DNA from: Andreesenia sp964489735
GTDB taxonomy: Bacteria > Bacillota > Clostridia > Tissierellales > Gottschalkiaceae
Length of the DNA stretch: 64,000 bases
Direction of reading: 5' to 3'
Assembly: GCA_964489735.1 (NCBI GenBank)
Contig: CAZBAL010000003.1
Coordinates: forward strand, 39,749-103,748
Position numbers and translations under genes: made by a program. Below, piece by piece: positions 17,947 to 26,258 of this stretch. Position 1 is the stretch's first letter, and each line of letters opens with the position of its first letter. Below the pieces are notes generated by a model. The model was given only the letters and a program-made list of their open reading frames with translations, was not told the origin of the DNA and searched no databases.

Positions 17947-17978
17947 ATAAGAGGGAAAGAAAAGGATTTCCCTCTTAT
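17947..17978 (-). promoter_or_regulatory. Intergenic hairpin upstream of the cyclase-family gene
   Basis: A perfect 12-bp inverted repeat (ATAAGAGGGAAA / TTTCCCTCTTAT) has an 8-base loop and no clear U run. A similar GGGAAAG hairpin stands before the next gene upstream (19365-19393). It may protect or punctuate the operon mRNA. Confidence 0.55.
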
Positions 17979-18082
17979 ATATTATTGTAACATAATTGCG
18001 TGATATTATCATTCATACCCAAAAATTCTTATATTTAATTAAACTATATCAAATATTCTATTATTAATATCCGTTAATAACA

Positions 18083-19306
18083 CTAGAACCAAGGAAGTGC
18101 TTTCATAACTGTAATAACGGTCATTGTCGTTATCGCCATAGCCAAAACATTTGGGATAACACCGTGCAAATGCTTTGGTAGATTTCTGTTCAACAAACCT
18201 GCAAATGGTGCACCTATTAATCCTCCTAATACTGCCGCAAAAAGAACCGTGTGAAGAGCTGTTCCAAAAGTCAAAACACAGAAAGGTCCAATACTGACTA
18301 CTGGTACATATGTAGGATACCATCCAAGTTCAATATGCTTATATCCATATAGAAAAACACCCAGTCCTCCCGAAACAAGCTGGACCAAAAGAATTGCTGG
18401 AAATACCTGTGTTCCACACATTCCATGCCTACAGTTTATTATCCAGTCTACTATAGCCCCAAAGATCAGGAATATAGTTGCCCATTCATTTCCGTAAAAT
18501 AGACAATCGGTAAAATCGGCTAAAGTTCTCCTTATCAAAAACAGAGGACTTTTAAGCAATCTGTATTTCTCTTCATCGTTTAATACTCTTATATTCTCTT
18601 CTATTATAGGAAAAGGTTTTCCCTTCATCCATGGTAAAAGCTTACAAACTTGAAGTGCTATGGTGATGGACAATGCAAGTGCTATATAGTTTGAAACAGT
18701 AACCGGCATTTCAATAACATCCATTATCTTGTACCCTAAATAGTTAGCAAGAGGAACTGTGAGCAATCCCCCTAGTACAGAACCTGTTAATAAATTTTTA
18801 ATTCCAGGTCCATATATACATAGCACTGCCTGTGGCACACCTACCAATACTAAAAATGTAGGTACCCAGGTCACAATATCTCCATCTATAAACTCCAAAT
18901 ACTTGAGGACAAATATTACAAAAATACTTGTTATAAGCTGAGAAGCAAGTACCCATGGAAAAATATTCAGACCAAATACTATATCAAATCCTCTATATTT
19001 AGACTTTCTTCTATCTAGAATAAATGCTACAATTCCACCGAGTATTACGCCAAATCCTGCGATGATTCCTCCATAAAATTGTCCTTCAGAAAAATCTTTT
19101 ATACTCCAGAGAAGCCTACTCTGAAAATCCTGCTCCATAATTCTATCTACGAACACACCATATGGAGGCAGTATTTGGGAAGTGCCTTTCATTCCGATAA
19201 AAATAAAGTACTGCAATAACCCTATTGCAACGACAATTGCTAACCCAAGCAAAGATCCCGTGGTTTTAATGTTATGCTGTTTGCTTTCAGCTTCCATTAA
19301 ACTCAC
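18083..19306 (-). CDS. Polytopic membrane protein, candidate transporter of the sigma-54 operon
   Basis: I do not recognise the family of this 407-residue protein. Hydrophobicity suggests 9-11 membrane segments, beginning about residue 18 (LLGLAIVVAIGLLQYFIFIG). A hydrophilic cytoplasmic stretch lies around 230-260 (KPFPIIEENIRVLNDEEKYR). Gly-rich segments (YGGIIAGFGVILGG, LGGLIGAPFAG) resemble pore-lining helices of secondary transporters. A Cys/His loop reads CRHGMCGT. It sits between the amidohydrolase and the cyclase-family hydrolase on the same strand (gaps of 150 and 196 bases with hairpins), so uptake of the pathway substrate is the obvious guess, but nothing in the sequence proves transport. 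Confidence 0.75.
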   Translation of the reverse strand: MSLMEAESKQHNIKTTGSLLGLAIVVAIGLLQYFIFIGMKGTSQILPPYGVFVDRIMEQDFQSRLLWSIKDFSEGQFYGGIIAGFGVILGGIVAFILDRRKSKYRGFDIVFGLNIFPWVLASQLITSIFVIFVLKYLEFIDGDIVTWVPTFLVLVGVPQAVLCIYGPGIKNLLTGSVLGGLLTVPLANYLGYKIMDVIEMPVTVSNYIALALSITIALQVCKLLPWMKGKPFPIIEENIRVLNDEEKYRLLKSPLFLIRRTLADFTDCLFYGNEWATIFLIFGAIVDWIINCRHGMCGTQVFPAILLVQLVSGGLGVFLYGYKHIELGWYPTYVPVVSIGPFCVLTFGTALHTVLFAAVLGGLIGAPFAGLLNRNLPKHLHGVIPNVLAMAITTMTVITVMKALPWF

Positions 19307-19314
19307 TCCTTTGA

Positions 19315-19335
19315 CCGATTAAATAATCGGTTTTT
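19315..19335. repeat. Small inverted repeat before the membrane-protein gene
   Basis: CCGATT / AATCGG with a 4-base loop, followed on the plus strand by five T. It lies just upstream of the 18083-19306 gene. It could be an operator or a terminator for antisense transcripts. Confidence 0.35.
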
Positions 19336-19364
19336 GATTAATTATTCAGTAATTATTTCAATAT

Positions 19365-19393
19365 AAGGGAAAGAAGAGATTCTCCTTTCCCTT
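19365..19393 (-). promoter_or_regulatory. Intergenic hairpin between amidohydrolase and membrane-protein genes
   Basis: AAGGGAAAG / CTTTCCCTT, a 9-bp perfect stem with an 11-base loop. It is similar in sequence and placement to the hairpin at 17947-17978. No strong U run follows, so read-through is likely. Confidence 0.55.
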
Positions 19394-19456
19394 AATATTA
19401 ACATTTTACTCTATTTTGCTGCTTTTTATATATTTTCAACGTTATATTTATTCATT

Positions 19457-21274
19457 TTATTTTACTGGTTCAATTGTTGGTAATATCTTGTAATTTTCAA
19501 CGTCAATTACACCTTTGTCAGTGATCTTCCATTTTGGACTCGTAGCTAACGATAAGAATGCCAAGTGCATAAATGGTGCTGGAACATCACAGCCCAGATC
19601 TGTTTTAACTATTTCATGTAATTCTATAGTTTTGTCAATAAGCTCTGGTCCTGTAAGCTCATCTGTCATAAGTCCACATATTCTAAGTGGCAGTTCTCCT
19701 ATTATCTCTCCTGCTTTAGCTACTGCAACTCCACCTTGCATTTCAATAACTCTGTTTGCTGCAGCTGCCATATCTTCATAGTTTGTACCTATAACTATTA
19801 AGTTATGTGTATCATGCGATACAGTTTCAGCGAAAGCACCTTCTTTGATATTGAATCCTTTTATAAATGATTTACCTATATCTGGCTGTCCATGTCTTCC
19901 TATAACTGCAACTGGTAATAGATCATCTTCATTCGACTTAACGAATCCATTTTCTACAGGTAATTTAACTCTGTATTTTTCAGATAAGTTTTGAAGTACT
20001 ATTAGACCTATACAGTTAGCCATTACTTCATCTTCATCCGAAGGTATTCTAAGATCATCAGCTGTTACTTTATCTCTTAAAACAGTATTTTTAACTTCTT
20101 CAGGATACTTATACGGCTGTAAATCCATTAATAGCTCTCCATCCTGTGCAACATGTTCACCTTTCAGATAAACTCCTGTTACATTCATGTCTGCAAGTTC
20201 TCCACTTAATATGTTTATATCCGCATATTTTCCTGGCGCAAGAACTCCTATCATATTAAGTCCATTCCAAGTAGAAGCGTTAACTGTAACCATCTGAATT
20301 GCTTCAACTGGGTCTACACCTTCTTTTATAGTTCTTCTTACTATATCATTCATATGTCCTTTTTTAATTATATCTTCAGCAAGCATATCATCTGTAGCTA
20401 AAAGTGCACGTCTCGAATCAAGACCTTCTTCAGTAATTGCTCTTATACATTCTGGCATATTCGATTGAGTTGAACCTTCTCTCATAAGAACGTATACTCC
20501 GTATCTCAATTTCTCTACACACTCTTCTTTTGATGTTGTTTCATGACATGAAATATCTGTTCCACCACATATGATATGAGAAGCTAAGTCTGCTCCAAAT
20601 ATCTCTGCTGCATTACCATCAACTTTTTGTCCTTTTGCTCCCGCATAAACTGATGAAGCAATTGTATCTTTTACTACATCATATTTGTTATCATAAACGA
20701 ACTTCATACAAGTTACACCTTGAATTTCTCCAATACCAGTAACTGTTGGGTATTCTAACATCTCCGGGATATCCTGTGAATCAAGATTTCTTCCTGCTGT
20801 CTCTAATCCAGGACAGTCTGGAGTAAGTGCTGGAACTCTAAGATAAACATGATGTGGAAGTGTCTGACACTCTTCAGCCATAGCTTTTATAGCTGTTTTT
20901 CCTAGTACGTTTCCAACCTCATGTGGATCCGATACCAAGCAAGTTGTTCCTGTTGGAAGTGATAATCTTGTAAACTCTGTTGCTGTAAGCATTGCAGACT
21001 CAAAGTGCATATGCGAGTCGATGAATCCAGGAGTTAAATATTTTCCTTTAACATCTACTACTTCAGTTTTTTCTCCTATAAGATTCGAGCAATCTCCAAC
21101 CATTAGAATGTACTCACCTGATATAGCAATGTCAGCTTCATACACCTCTCTTGTGATAACATTTACTACATTACCACCTTTAAGTACTTTATCTGCAAAA
21201 ACTGTTTCTGATAATAATGCATCAACACAGTGCAGTCTGTCTGTTGCTAATTTTAATTCTTTAGTATTCAACAT
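19457..21274 (-). CDS. Adenine-deaminase-family amidohydrolase
   Basis: The 605 residues align by eye along their length with adenine deaminase (Ade), a metal-dependent amidohydrolase converting adenine to hypoxanthine. Shared marks are PGFIDSHMHFESAM (metal His 88 and 90), DPHEVGNVLG (116-125), GIGE (180-183), ISCHE (241-245) and ATDD. A difference is VDGN at 218-221, where Ade proteins I know read VDGH or IDGH, followed by AAE instead of AxG. The enzyme may therefore act on another amino-substituted heterocycle. It is the first gene after the sigma-54 promoter at 21346-21362 and is likely induced by the two-component system encoded directly upstream. Confidence 0.85.
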   Translation of the reverse strand: MLNTKELKLATDRLHCVDALLSETVFADKVLKGGNVVNVITREVYEADIAISGEYILMVGDCSNLIGEKTEVVDVKGKYLTPGFIDSHMHFESAMLTATEFTRLSLPTGTTCLVSDPHEVGNVLGKTAIKAMAEECQTLPHHVYLRVPALTPDCPGLETAGRNLDSQDIPEMLEYPTVTGIGEIQGVTCMKFVYDNKYDVVKDTIASSVYAGAKGQKVDGNAAEIFGADLASHIICGGTDISCHETTSKEECVEKLRYGVYVLMREGSTQSNMPECIRAITEEGLDSRRALLATDDMLAEDIIKKGHMNDIVRRTIKEGVDPVEAIQMVTVNASTWNGLNMIGVLAPGKYADINILSGELADMNVTGVYLKGEHVAQDGELLMDLQPYKYPEEVKNTVLRDKVTADDLRIPSDEDEVMANCIGLIVLQNLSEKYRVKLPVENGFVKSNEDDLLPVAVIGRHGQPDIGKSFIKGFNIKEGAFAETVSHDTHNLIVIGTNYEDMAAAANRVIEMQGGVAVAKAGEIIGELPLRICGLMTDELTGPELIDKTIELHEIVKTDLGCDVPAPFMHLAFLSLATSPKWKITDKGVIDVENYKILPTIEPVK

Positions 21275-21345
21275 TTTAATATCCTCCTAATTTAATTAAA
21301 TTAATTTTGTTTTATTTTATTACTTTTCTGTTGCCTAATATATAG

Positions 21346-21362
21346 TTGCAATTACCGTGCCA
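21346..21362 (-). promoter_or_regulatory. Sigma-54 (-24/-12) promoter
   Basis: On the minus strand TGGCACG-N4-TTGCA matches the sigma-54 consensus exactly, with GG and GC elements at correct spacing. It lies 72 bases upstream of the amidohydrolase start and downstream of a gene for a sigma-54 activator, so it very probably drives the three-gene operon. Confidence 0.92.
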
Positions 21363-21492
21363 AAAAATATCAGTTTCTTGTTTTAATTGCTATAACCCTC
21401 TATTTTACAGGGTTGTATAAATAAAGAATAATATTTCCCTTTCGATTTATTAGAAAATATTATTCTTCACAATGTCTAGAAGCAGTATTTGA

Positions 21493-21505
21493 GGAAATTT
21501 TTTCC
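21493..21505. promoter_or_regulatory. Activator-site candidate 1 (GGAA-N5-TTCC)
   Basis: GGAAATTTTTTCC, an inverted GGAA / TTCC with 5-base spacer, about 140 bases upstream of the -24 element. Two further copies lie at 21595 and 21613. The placement suits enhancer sites of an NtrC-type activator. Confidence 0.6.
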
Positions 21506-21594
21506 CTTTATTTTTATGTTTTTATTTAATTCTTGTCTTATCTTCCACGATACCCGCTATCCTATCAGTTCCTTAGGGATATATTTGTTTTTGC

Positions 21595-21607
21595 GGAATT
21601 TTTTTCC
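21595..21607. promoter_or_regulatory. Activator-site candidate 2 (GGAA-N5-TTCC)
   Basis: GGAATTTTTTTCC, 18 bases from the next copy, which is close to two helical turns and would place both on nearly the same DNA face. Confidence 0.6.
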
Positions 21608-21608
21608 T

Positions 21609-21629
21609 CATAGGAATTTTTTTCCTATG
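21609..21629. promoter_or_regulatory. Activator-site candidate 3, extended palindrome
   Basis: CATAGGAA-TTTTT-TTCCTATG, a perfect 8-bp inverted repeat containing the same GGAA-N5-TTCC core, two bases after the regulator gene. It could also form a hairpin, but no U run follows it. Confidence 0.6.
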
Positions 21630-21631
21630 GT

Positions 21632-22996
21632 CTATTTCTCTTCGTACTCTTTCAGCTTATTTCTAATAGTTCTATCGGTAATTCCCAATATTTCAGCAGT
21701 TTTTTTCTGATTATATCCCTGTTCCTTATAAGTAGTCTCAATAACACGCCTTTCAATTTCCTTAAGAGAATCTCCAACAAACACAGGAATTAGCTTTCCA
21801 GAGCTTTTCTTCACATCTTCAGAGCTCTCTAATTCTTTAAGATATCCTGAAAGATCATTTTGATTTAAAACCTTTGAATCTGAGAGTGCGATTGCTCTCT
21901 CTATTATATTCTCAAGTTCTCTTATATTACCACTAAACTCTCTCTGCTTTAGAATCTCTAGAAACTCATACTCAAAGCCCAATATCTCTTTGTCCAGCAT
22001 AGCCGAGTACTTCTCTATAAAATAATTCACTAGAACTTCTATATCTTCTGTTCTCTCTCTAAGAGGAGGTAGATGTATATTAATAACATTCAATCTGTAG
22101 TATAAATCTTCTCTAAACTCATTGTTTTTTATCATTTCTTCCAGATCTTTATTAGTTGCCGCTATTAACCTTACATCTATATCTATTTCCTGCTCTGAAC
22201 CAACAGGAAGCACTTTCTTTTCCTGTATAGCATGGAGCAATTTCCCCTGAAGTGATATATCCATATCTCCAATCTCATCTAAGAACAGAGTTCCTTTATC
22301 AGAAAGTGCAAAATAGCCCTTTTTATCTCTGATAGCTCCTGTAAACGAACCCTTTTTATGCCCAAATAACTCACTTTCAAGGAGCTCCTTTGGTATTGCA
22401 GCGCAATTTATCGTATTGAATCTTCCACTACTTCTATTTCCCATTTTGTGTATCGCTTTAGCAATTGCACTTTTCCCTGTTCCGCTCTCACCAGTAATGA
22501 GAACATTAGTATCTATATCTTTAATTTTATCGACTAGCTCAAGAATTTCTCTCATTTTTTCAGACTTACTAATAATCCCCATATTCTGGTAAACTTTAAG
22601 ATTTTCTTCTTCTAACTGATATATCTTATTATAAAGAGCTTTCGTTCTAACTCCTTTTTCTATATTGAATCTCAGTTCACCATAATCTATAGGCTTGGTT
22701 AGATACTGAAACACACCACTTTGTATCGCCTCAATAGACGACTTTATTGTTCCATATGCCGTTATTATAATAACTACTACGTTTTCATTTATTTCCTTAA
22801 GTTTATAGAACAAATCCATTCCATTTTCGCTTCCAAGATTCAAGTCAAGCAGTACGACATCAATATCTTGGCTATTATAATGCTCTAAGGCTTCTTTTGT
22901 ATTATAAGCAAAAAATAATTCATACTCTTTTCTAAGTGCAAACTTAAGCGATTCAGTAATGCTGATATCATCATCTACTATTAATACTCTGTCCAC
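21632..22996 (-). CDS. Sigma-54-dependent response regulator (NtrC/AtoC family)
   Basis: 454 residues in three domains: a receiver (1-120; Asp 51, Lys 101), a sigma-54-interacting AAA+ ATPase (about 145-375) with Walker A GESGTGKS (169-176) and the sigma-54 contact loop GSFTGA (216-221), and a Fis-type helix-turn-helix at the end (YNQKKTAEILGITDRTIRNKL, in part). It should be phosphorylated by the kinase encoded just upstream, with which it overlaps by 26 bases, and activate the sigma-54 promoter downstream. The gene ends immediately before the presumed activator sites. Confidence 0.95.
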   Translation of the reverse strand: MDRVLIVDDDISITESLKFALRKEYELFFAYNTKEALEHYNSQDIDVVLLDLNLGSENGMDLFYKLKEINENVVVIIITAYGTIKSSIEAIQSGVFQYLTKPIDYGELRFNIEKGVRTKALYNKIYQLEEENLKVYQNMGIISKSEKMREILELVDKIKDIDTNVLITGESGTGKSAIAKAIHKMGNRSSGRFNTINCAAIPKELLESELFGHKKGSFTGAIRDKKGYFALSDKGTLFLDEIGDMDISLQGKLLHAIQEKKVLPVGSEQEIDIDVRLIAATNKDLEEMIKNNEFREDLYYRLNVINIHLPPLRERTEDIEVLVNYFIEKYSAMLDKEILGFEYEFLEILKQREFSGNIRELENIIERAIALSDSKVLNQNDLSGYLKELESSEDVKKSSGKLIPVFVGDSLKEIERRVIETTYKEQGYNQKKTAEILGITDRTIRNKLKEYEEK

Positions 22997-24731
22997 CTAC
23001 ATCCCTACTTTCTGTTAATTCATTATTGGGAAAAACCAGAGATACTCTTACCCCTGTTTCTGTATTCTCAATATCTATATACCCATGGTTTTCATTCATC
23101 AAGTGATAACTTATAAACAGCCCCAGACCTGTACCCTTTTCTTTTTTAGTTGTAAACGGATCATATATTTTCTCCATAAAATCTTCATCAATATTTTCAC
23201 CATCATTTTCAACACATATAAACTTGTAGCTGCAAGTCTCTTTAGTATATATGTGTATACTAGCACCCTCTTCACTTGCATCAATTGCATTTATAATTAC
23301 ATTAGTCAGTATTTTATTCATTTGATCAAAATCAATTAAAAGCATAAAATCAGACTCTATATCTAAATCAAACTCTATATTCTTATCTTTTGCTTTTCCG
23401 TATAAGAGACCAGGAATAACCTGTATTTCTATGAAATCTTTTATGTTAATTTCTGAGGAAATAGCATCTACCGGCTTTGAGTATTCAAGCAGCTCTGTTA
23501 ACAATCTATTTATATACTCAATCTGCATTGGAACATGGTTCATCAATGATTCTTTGAACTCATCATCATCATAATTTTCCGGAAGGAGATCTATGAATCC
23601 TTTTATGCATGCTAACGGATTTCTTATTTCATGTGCAACATTCAGTAAAAGCTGTCCCAATGGTTCCAGTCTATTCTTCTGCATCAGAGATTTCTTGAGT
23701 ATCTCTTTTTCTGTTATATCCTCAAAGTTTATTATTACACCTTGAGTCTCCTCAGATTCACTGCAAATAGGAGAGTAGCTGACATCAAACCTCAGATCTT
23801 CCCCATCTTTCTGTTTAATAGTCATCGTCGTAGAGTATGGATTTCTCATTCCGTCGAGCATTTCTTGAATTATATCTATAGAAAATACTTCTATGATATC
23901 TGTCTCATAGAAAATCTTATATATGATATCGTCCGCACAGACATTCATAACTTCAGATGCAAACTCGTTGATCGCATTTACTCTGCCTAGTTTGTCTATA
24001 TAGATTATTCCAACTTTTACATTCTGAGCAATCTGCTTTTCCATCAAGTTCTCTCTGTTTCCAAACCAGATATTGTATATCCTCTCATACGATCCTTTAG
24101 CTTTTATCGTTTTAAGACCCTCATTAAACTTCATACCGAGTTCCTTGTTTTCCTTTTTAAAAGCGATTGAGTATTTAGTTATATTTATAGGATTGCCTAT
24201 CTGTCTTATTTCTGACTCTATATTCAGCTTTCCACTAAAATATGTAGCGATGAGCTTATTACAAATTGCAATATCCACTTCTTTTTTATGCAGTGCTTCC
24301 AGTACCTTTTCCTGGTCTTTCATTATATGAATGTTTTTATGATTTTCTTTATCCATTCTCTCCATAGCAAGCTGTAATCCGACATCATTTTCCTGAACAG
24401 CAATTTTATAATTGTTCAGATCCGCATCTTTGTCTATGTCTGTTCTCTCTTTTAAAACGAATATACAGTGAAAAGCAGTAATATATTCCTCACAGAAATA
24501 GTATTTTGACATTCTATCTTTACCCATTGACATGCCCTGTATAGCATCGAACTCTCCATTTTCAAACCTTTCAATGGCTTCAGTCCATGGCATCAATTCT
24601 ATCTCTACATCTTCATTTATTTTATTAGCAATGGCTTTAGTTATTGATGTATTAAAACCCTTTGCATTGTCAAATGCATCTAAAAAATCCAAAGGAGCAT
24701 GAACATCGTCTCCACAAATCTTAATAGTCAT
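22971..24731 (-). CDS. Cytosolic-type sensor histidine kinase with solute-binding-protein-like sensor
   Basis: Of 586 residues, 1-228 resemble a family 3 periplasmic solute-binding domain (GFNTSITKAIANKI, MPWTEAIERFENGEFDAIQG, YNIWFG at its end). Residues 235-345 look like a PAS domain. A HisKA H-box with His 367 (NVAHEIRNPL) and an HATPase domain with N-box around 477-481 and GTGLGLFIS follow. There is no signal peptide and I see no hydrophobic segment long enough to cross a membrane, so the binding domain would be inside the cell. The ATG at 24731 is well supported by GAGGTGAG 5 bases upstream, which argues against a missed N-terminus. It overlaps the response-regulator gene, forming a two-component pair. 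Confidence 0.88.
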   Translation of the reverse strand: MTIKICGDDVHAPLDFLDAFDNAKGFNTSITKAIANKINEDVEIELMPWTEAIERFENGEFDAIQGMSMGKDRMSKYYFCEEYITAFHCIFVLKERTDIDKDADLNNYKIAVQENDVGLQLAMERMDKENHKNIHIMKDQEKVLEALHKKEVDIAICNKLIATYFSGKLNIESEIRQIGNPINITKYSIAFKKENKELGMKFNEGLKTIKAKGSYERIYNIWFGNRENLMEKQIAQNVKVGIIYIDKLGRVNAINEFASEVMNVCADDIIYKIFYETDIIEVFSIDIIQEMLDGMRNPYSTTMTIKQKDGEDLRFDVSYSPICSESEETQGVIINFEDITEKEILKKSLMQKNRLEPLGQLLLNVAHEIRNPLACIKGFIDLLPENYDDDEFKESLMNHVPMQIEYINRLLTELLEYSKPVDAISSEINIKDFIEIQVIPGLLYGKAKDKNIEFDLDIESDFMLLIDFDQMNKILTNVIINAIDASEEGASIHIYTKETCSYKFICVENDGENIDEDFMEKIYDPFTTKKEKGTGLGLFISYHLMNENHGYIDIENTETGVRVSLVFPNNELTESRDVGGQSINSR

Positions 24732-24789
24732 AATCTCACCTCAAACATATTTCTATCATATGCTGTATTAATAATTTTCGTCACTCTAT

Positions 24790-24845
24790 ATTCAACATCT
24801 TACATTCAATATCTTATATTCAACATATTACATTCAATTCTATCA
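24790..24845. repeat. 14-bp tandem repeat upstream of the kinase gene
   Basis: Three near-identical 14-mers (ATTCAACATCTTAC, ATTCAATATCTTAT, ATTCAACATATTAC) run head to tail from 24790 to 24831, then a partial fourth to 24845. They lie 59-114 bases before the kinase start codon, in the promoter region. Confidence 0.7.
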
Positions 24846-24851
24846 GATAAA

Positions 24852-24899
24852 TACAAAAAAGAAGTGACTATTATAGCAAGTATAACATATCACTTCTTT
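24852..24899 (-). terminator. Terminator of the 24967-25266 gene
   Basis: AAAGAAGTG / CACTTCTTT form a 9-bp outer stem with a paired inner stretch. On the minus strand a U run of six follows. It separates the small gene from the kinase operon. Confidence 0.75.
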
Positions 24900-24966
24900 C
24901 CCTCTTATTATTAAATTTCATTAATATCAGTGTAAATAATCTACCTTGAACAATTACATCCAATTT

Positions 24967-25266
24967 CTATGCTTTTCTGCTCTCTATAATACCTTCAACA
25001 TACTTTTTAAGTTCTCCCATATTCACATTATCATCATGTGAAAAGTTGAACTTATTTGTAAGCGGTGTTAGATTTTCATATTCAAACTTTATACTGCCCA
25101 CCGCTAGAGGACCTGCCCACTCAAAAGTTATTCCAACAACTCTTGACATATTTATCTTTGTCGGTTGAAATTCTTCCTCATCTAAAGCTCTTCTTCTCGT
25201 TATTATTATTTCTTCTTCATTTGCCTCAACCGTAAGATGAACTGGTTTTTGTACTTCGAATTTCAT
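24967..25266 (-). CDS. Small protein of unknown function, possible PH-like fold
   Basis: 99 residues starting MKFEVQKPVHL. I chose this ATG because GAGGGG lies 9 bases upstream; an in-frame extension to 25311 has no ribosome binding site. The sequence alternates short strands and ends in a charged helix (MGELKKYVEGIIESRKA). This, with VVGITFEWAGPLAVGSIKF, recalls short bacterial PH-like or DUF4429-type domains, but I am not sure. It has no membrane segment and no Cys. It has its own terminator. Confidence 0.65.
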   Translation of the reverse strand: MKFEVQKPVHLTVEANEEEIIITRRRALDEEEFQPTKINMSRVVGITFEWAGPLAVGSIKFEYENLTPLTNKFNFSHDDNVNMGELKKYVEGIIESRKA

Positions 25267-25453
25267 AATTAATACCCCTCTCCTTGTGTCATATAATAGC
25301 CTTATTTTCATCGCACTATTTTTATAGTATAACGAACGATTTACTTAGATTATATCACAGAAAATAATGCTCTTACCATGAATTATTATGTATTTTCAAG
25401 TCATAACAGTAAAACTGCTATGACTTGAACCTCACATTTAAATAATAAACTTA

Positions 25454-26242
25454 CTATGAATTCTCAACTATTCTATAAGTTCTGTAGTAACCTTTAAGGT
25501 CATAACCCAGCTTTGTATAAACGTATTCTCCAAGCTGAGATGCCTGCAAGATTACAATATCCGATCCCATGTCAAATCCTGCATTAGTTCCAATAGAGGT
25601 AATATACTTGCCTAGCCCTTTTCCTCTATACTCAGACGAAGTCGCAACCCAGTATATTCCAGAAACATCTCCATCATAATATACTTGAACAGCTGAAACT
25701 GGTCTTTGGCTCAAACTATCATAGACTAAATATCCTTCTGTATTTTTTCCATTTAATACTTCGTTATTACTGAACATTGCAGTGGCAGTGTTTTCTTCGA
25801 GATCGAACGCATCCCTTACTACAGTCATATAGTCCCTAGTTTCTTTTACACTTCTAACTTTAGAGAGATGAAACCTATCTTCTATTTCTGGTATTTCAAG
25901 CTTTTCATCTATTGTCATTATTGAAATTCCAGGTTCTCTTCTGGGCTCATAGCCTTTCTCCTTTAAATAGACTTCCATTTTTTGATCTTTTTCATCCATA
26001 ACCCAAAAAACATAGTCTAGACTTCTTTTCCTGAAGAACTCTTCGGCAGCTTCAAATGTCTCAGCAGCTTTTTCATCATTGAGACAGAATACTCCATTGG
26101 CATGGGACTCCAAAGTCCTTCTTCCAATAGTGAAAATCAGATAGTCTTCTGTCTCCACTACTTCTCCACTTGGACTGTTCATTGCTATATTCTTTATTGA
26201 TTCTCTTAAATTATTATCTGCTTTTTTAAATATCTCTTTCAA
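25454..26242 (-). CDS. GNAT-family N-acetyltransferase
   Basis: The 262-residue protein has a C-terminal GNAT domain (about 130-260). Its acetyl-CoA loop is seen in VATSSEYRGKGLGKYITSIG (Q/R-x-x-G-x-G/A), and LQASQLGEYVYTKLGY is the late family motif. The N-terminal half is unlike a second GNAT domain that I can recognise. The substrate cannot be predicted. It starts with TTG at 26242, supported by GAGGTGA 6 bases upstream. It is 16 bases downstream of the exonuclease III gene and likely in the same transcript. Confidence 0.88.
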   Translation of the reverse strand: MKEIFKKADNNLRESIKNIAMNSPSGEVVETEDYLIFTIGRRTLESHANGVFCLNDEKAAETFEAAEEFFRKRSLDYVFWVMDEKDQKMEVYLKEKGYEPRREPGISIMTIDEKLEIPEIEDRFHLSKVRSVKETRDYMTVVRDAFDLEENTATAMFSNNEVLNGKNTEGYLVYDSLSQRPVSAVQVYYDGDVSGIYWVATSSEYRGKGLGKYITSIGTNAGFDMGSDIVILQASQLGEYVYTKLGYDLKGYYRTYRIVENS

Positions 26243-26258
26243 AAAATCACCTCAAAGA

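Noticed and set aside
18039..18323. Minus-strand 94-codon ORF overlapping the end of the membrane-protein gene
   Set aside because: Out-of-frame shadow of the 18083-19306 gene with no family pattern.
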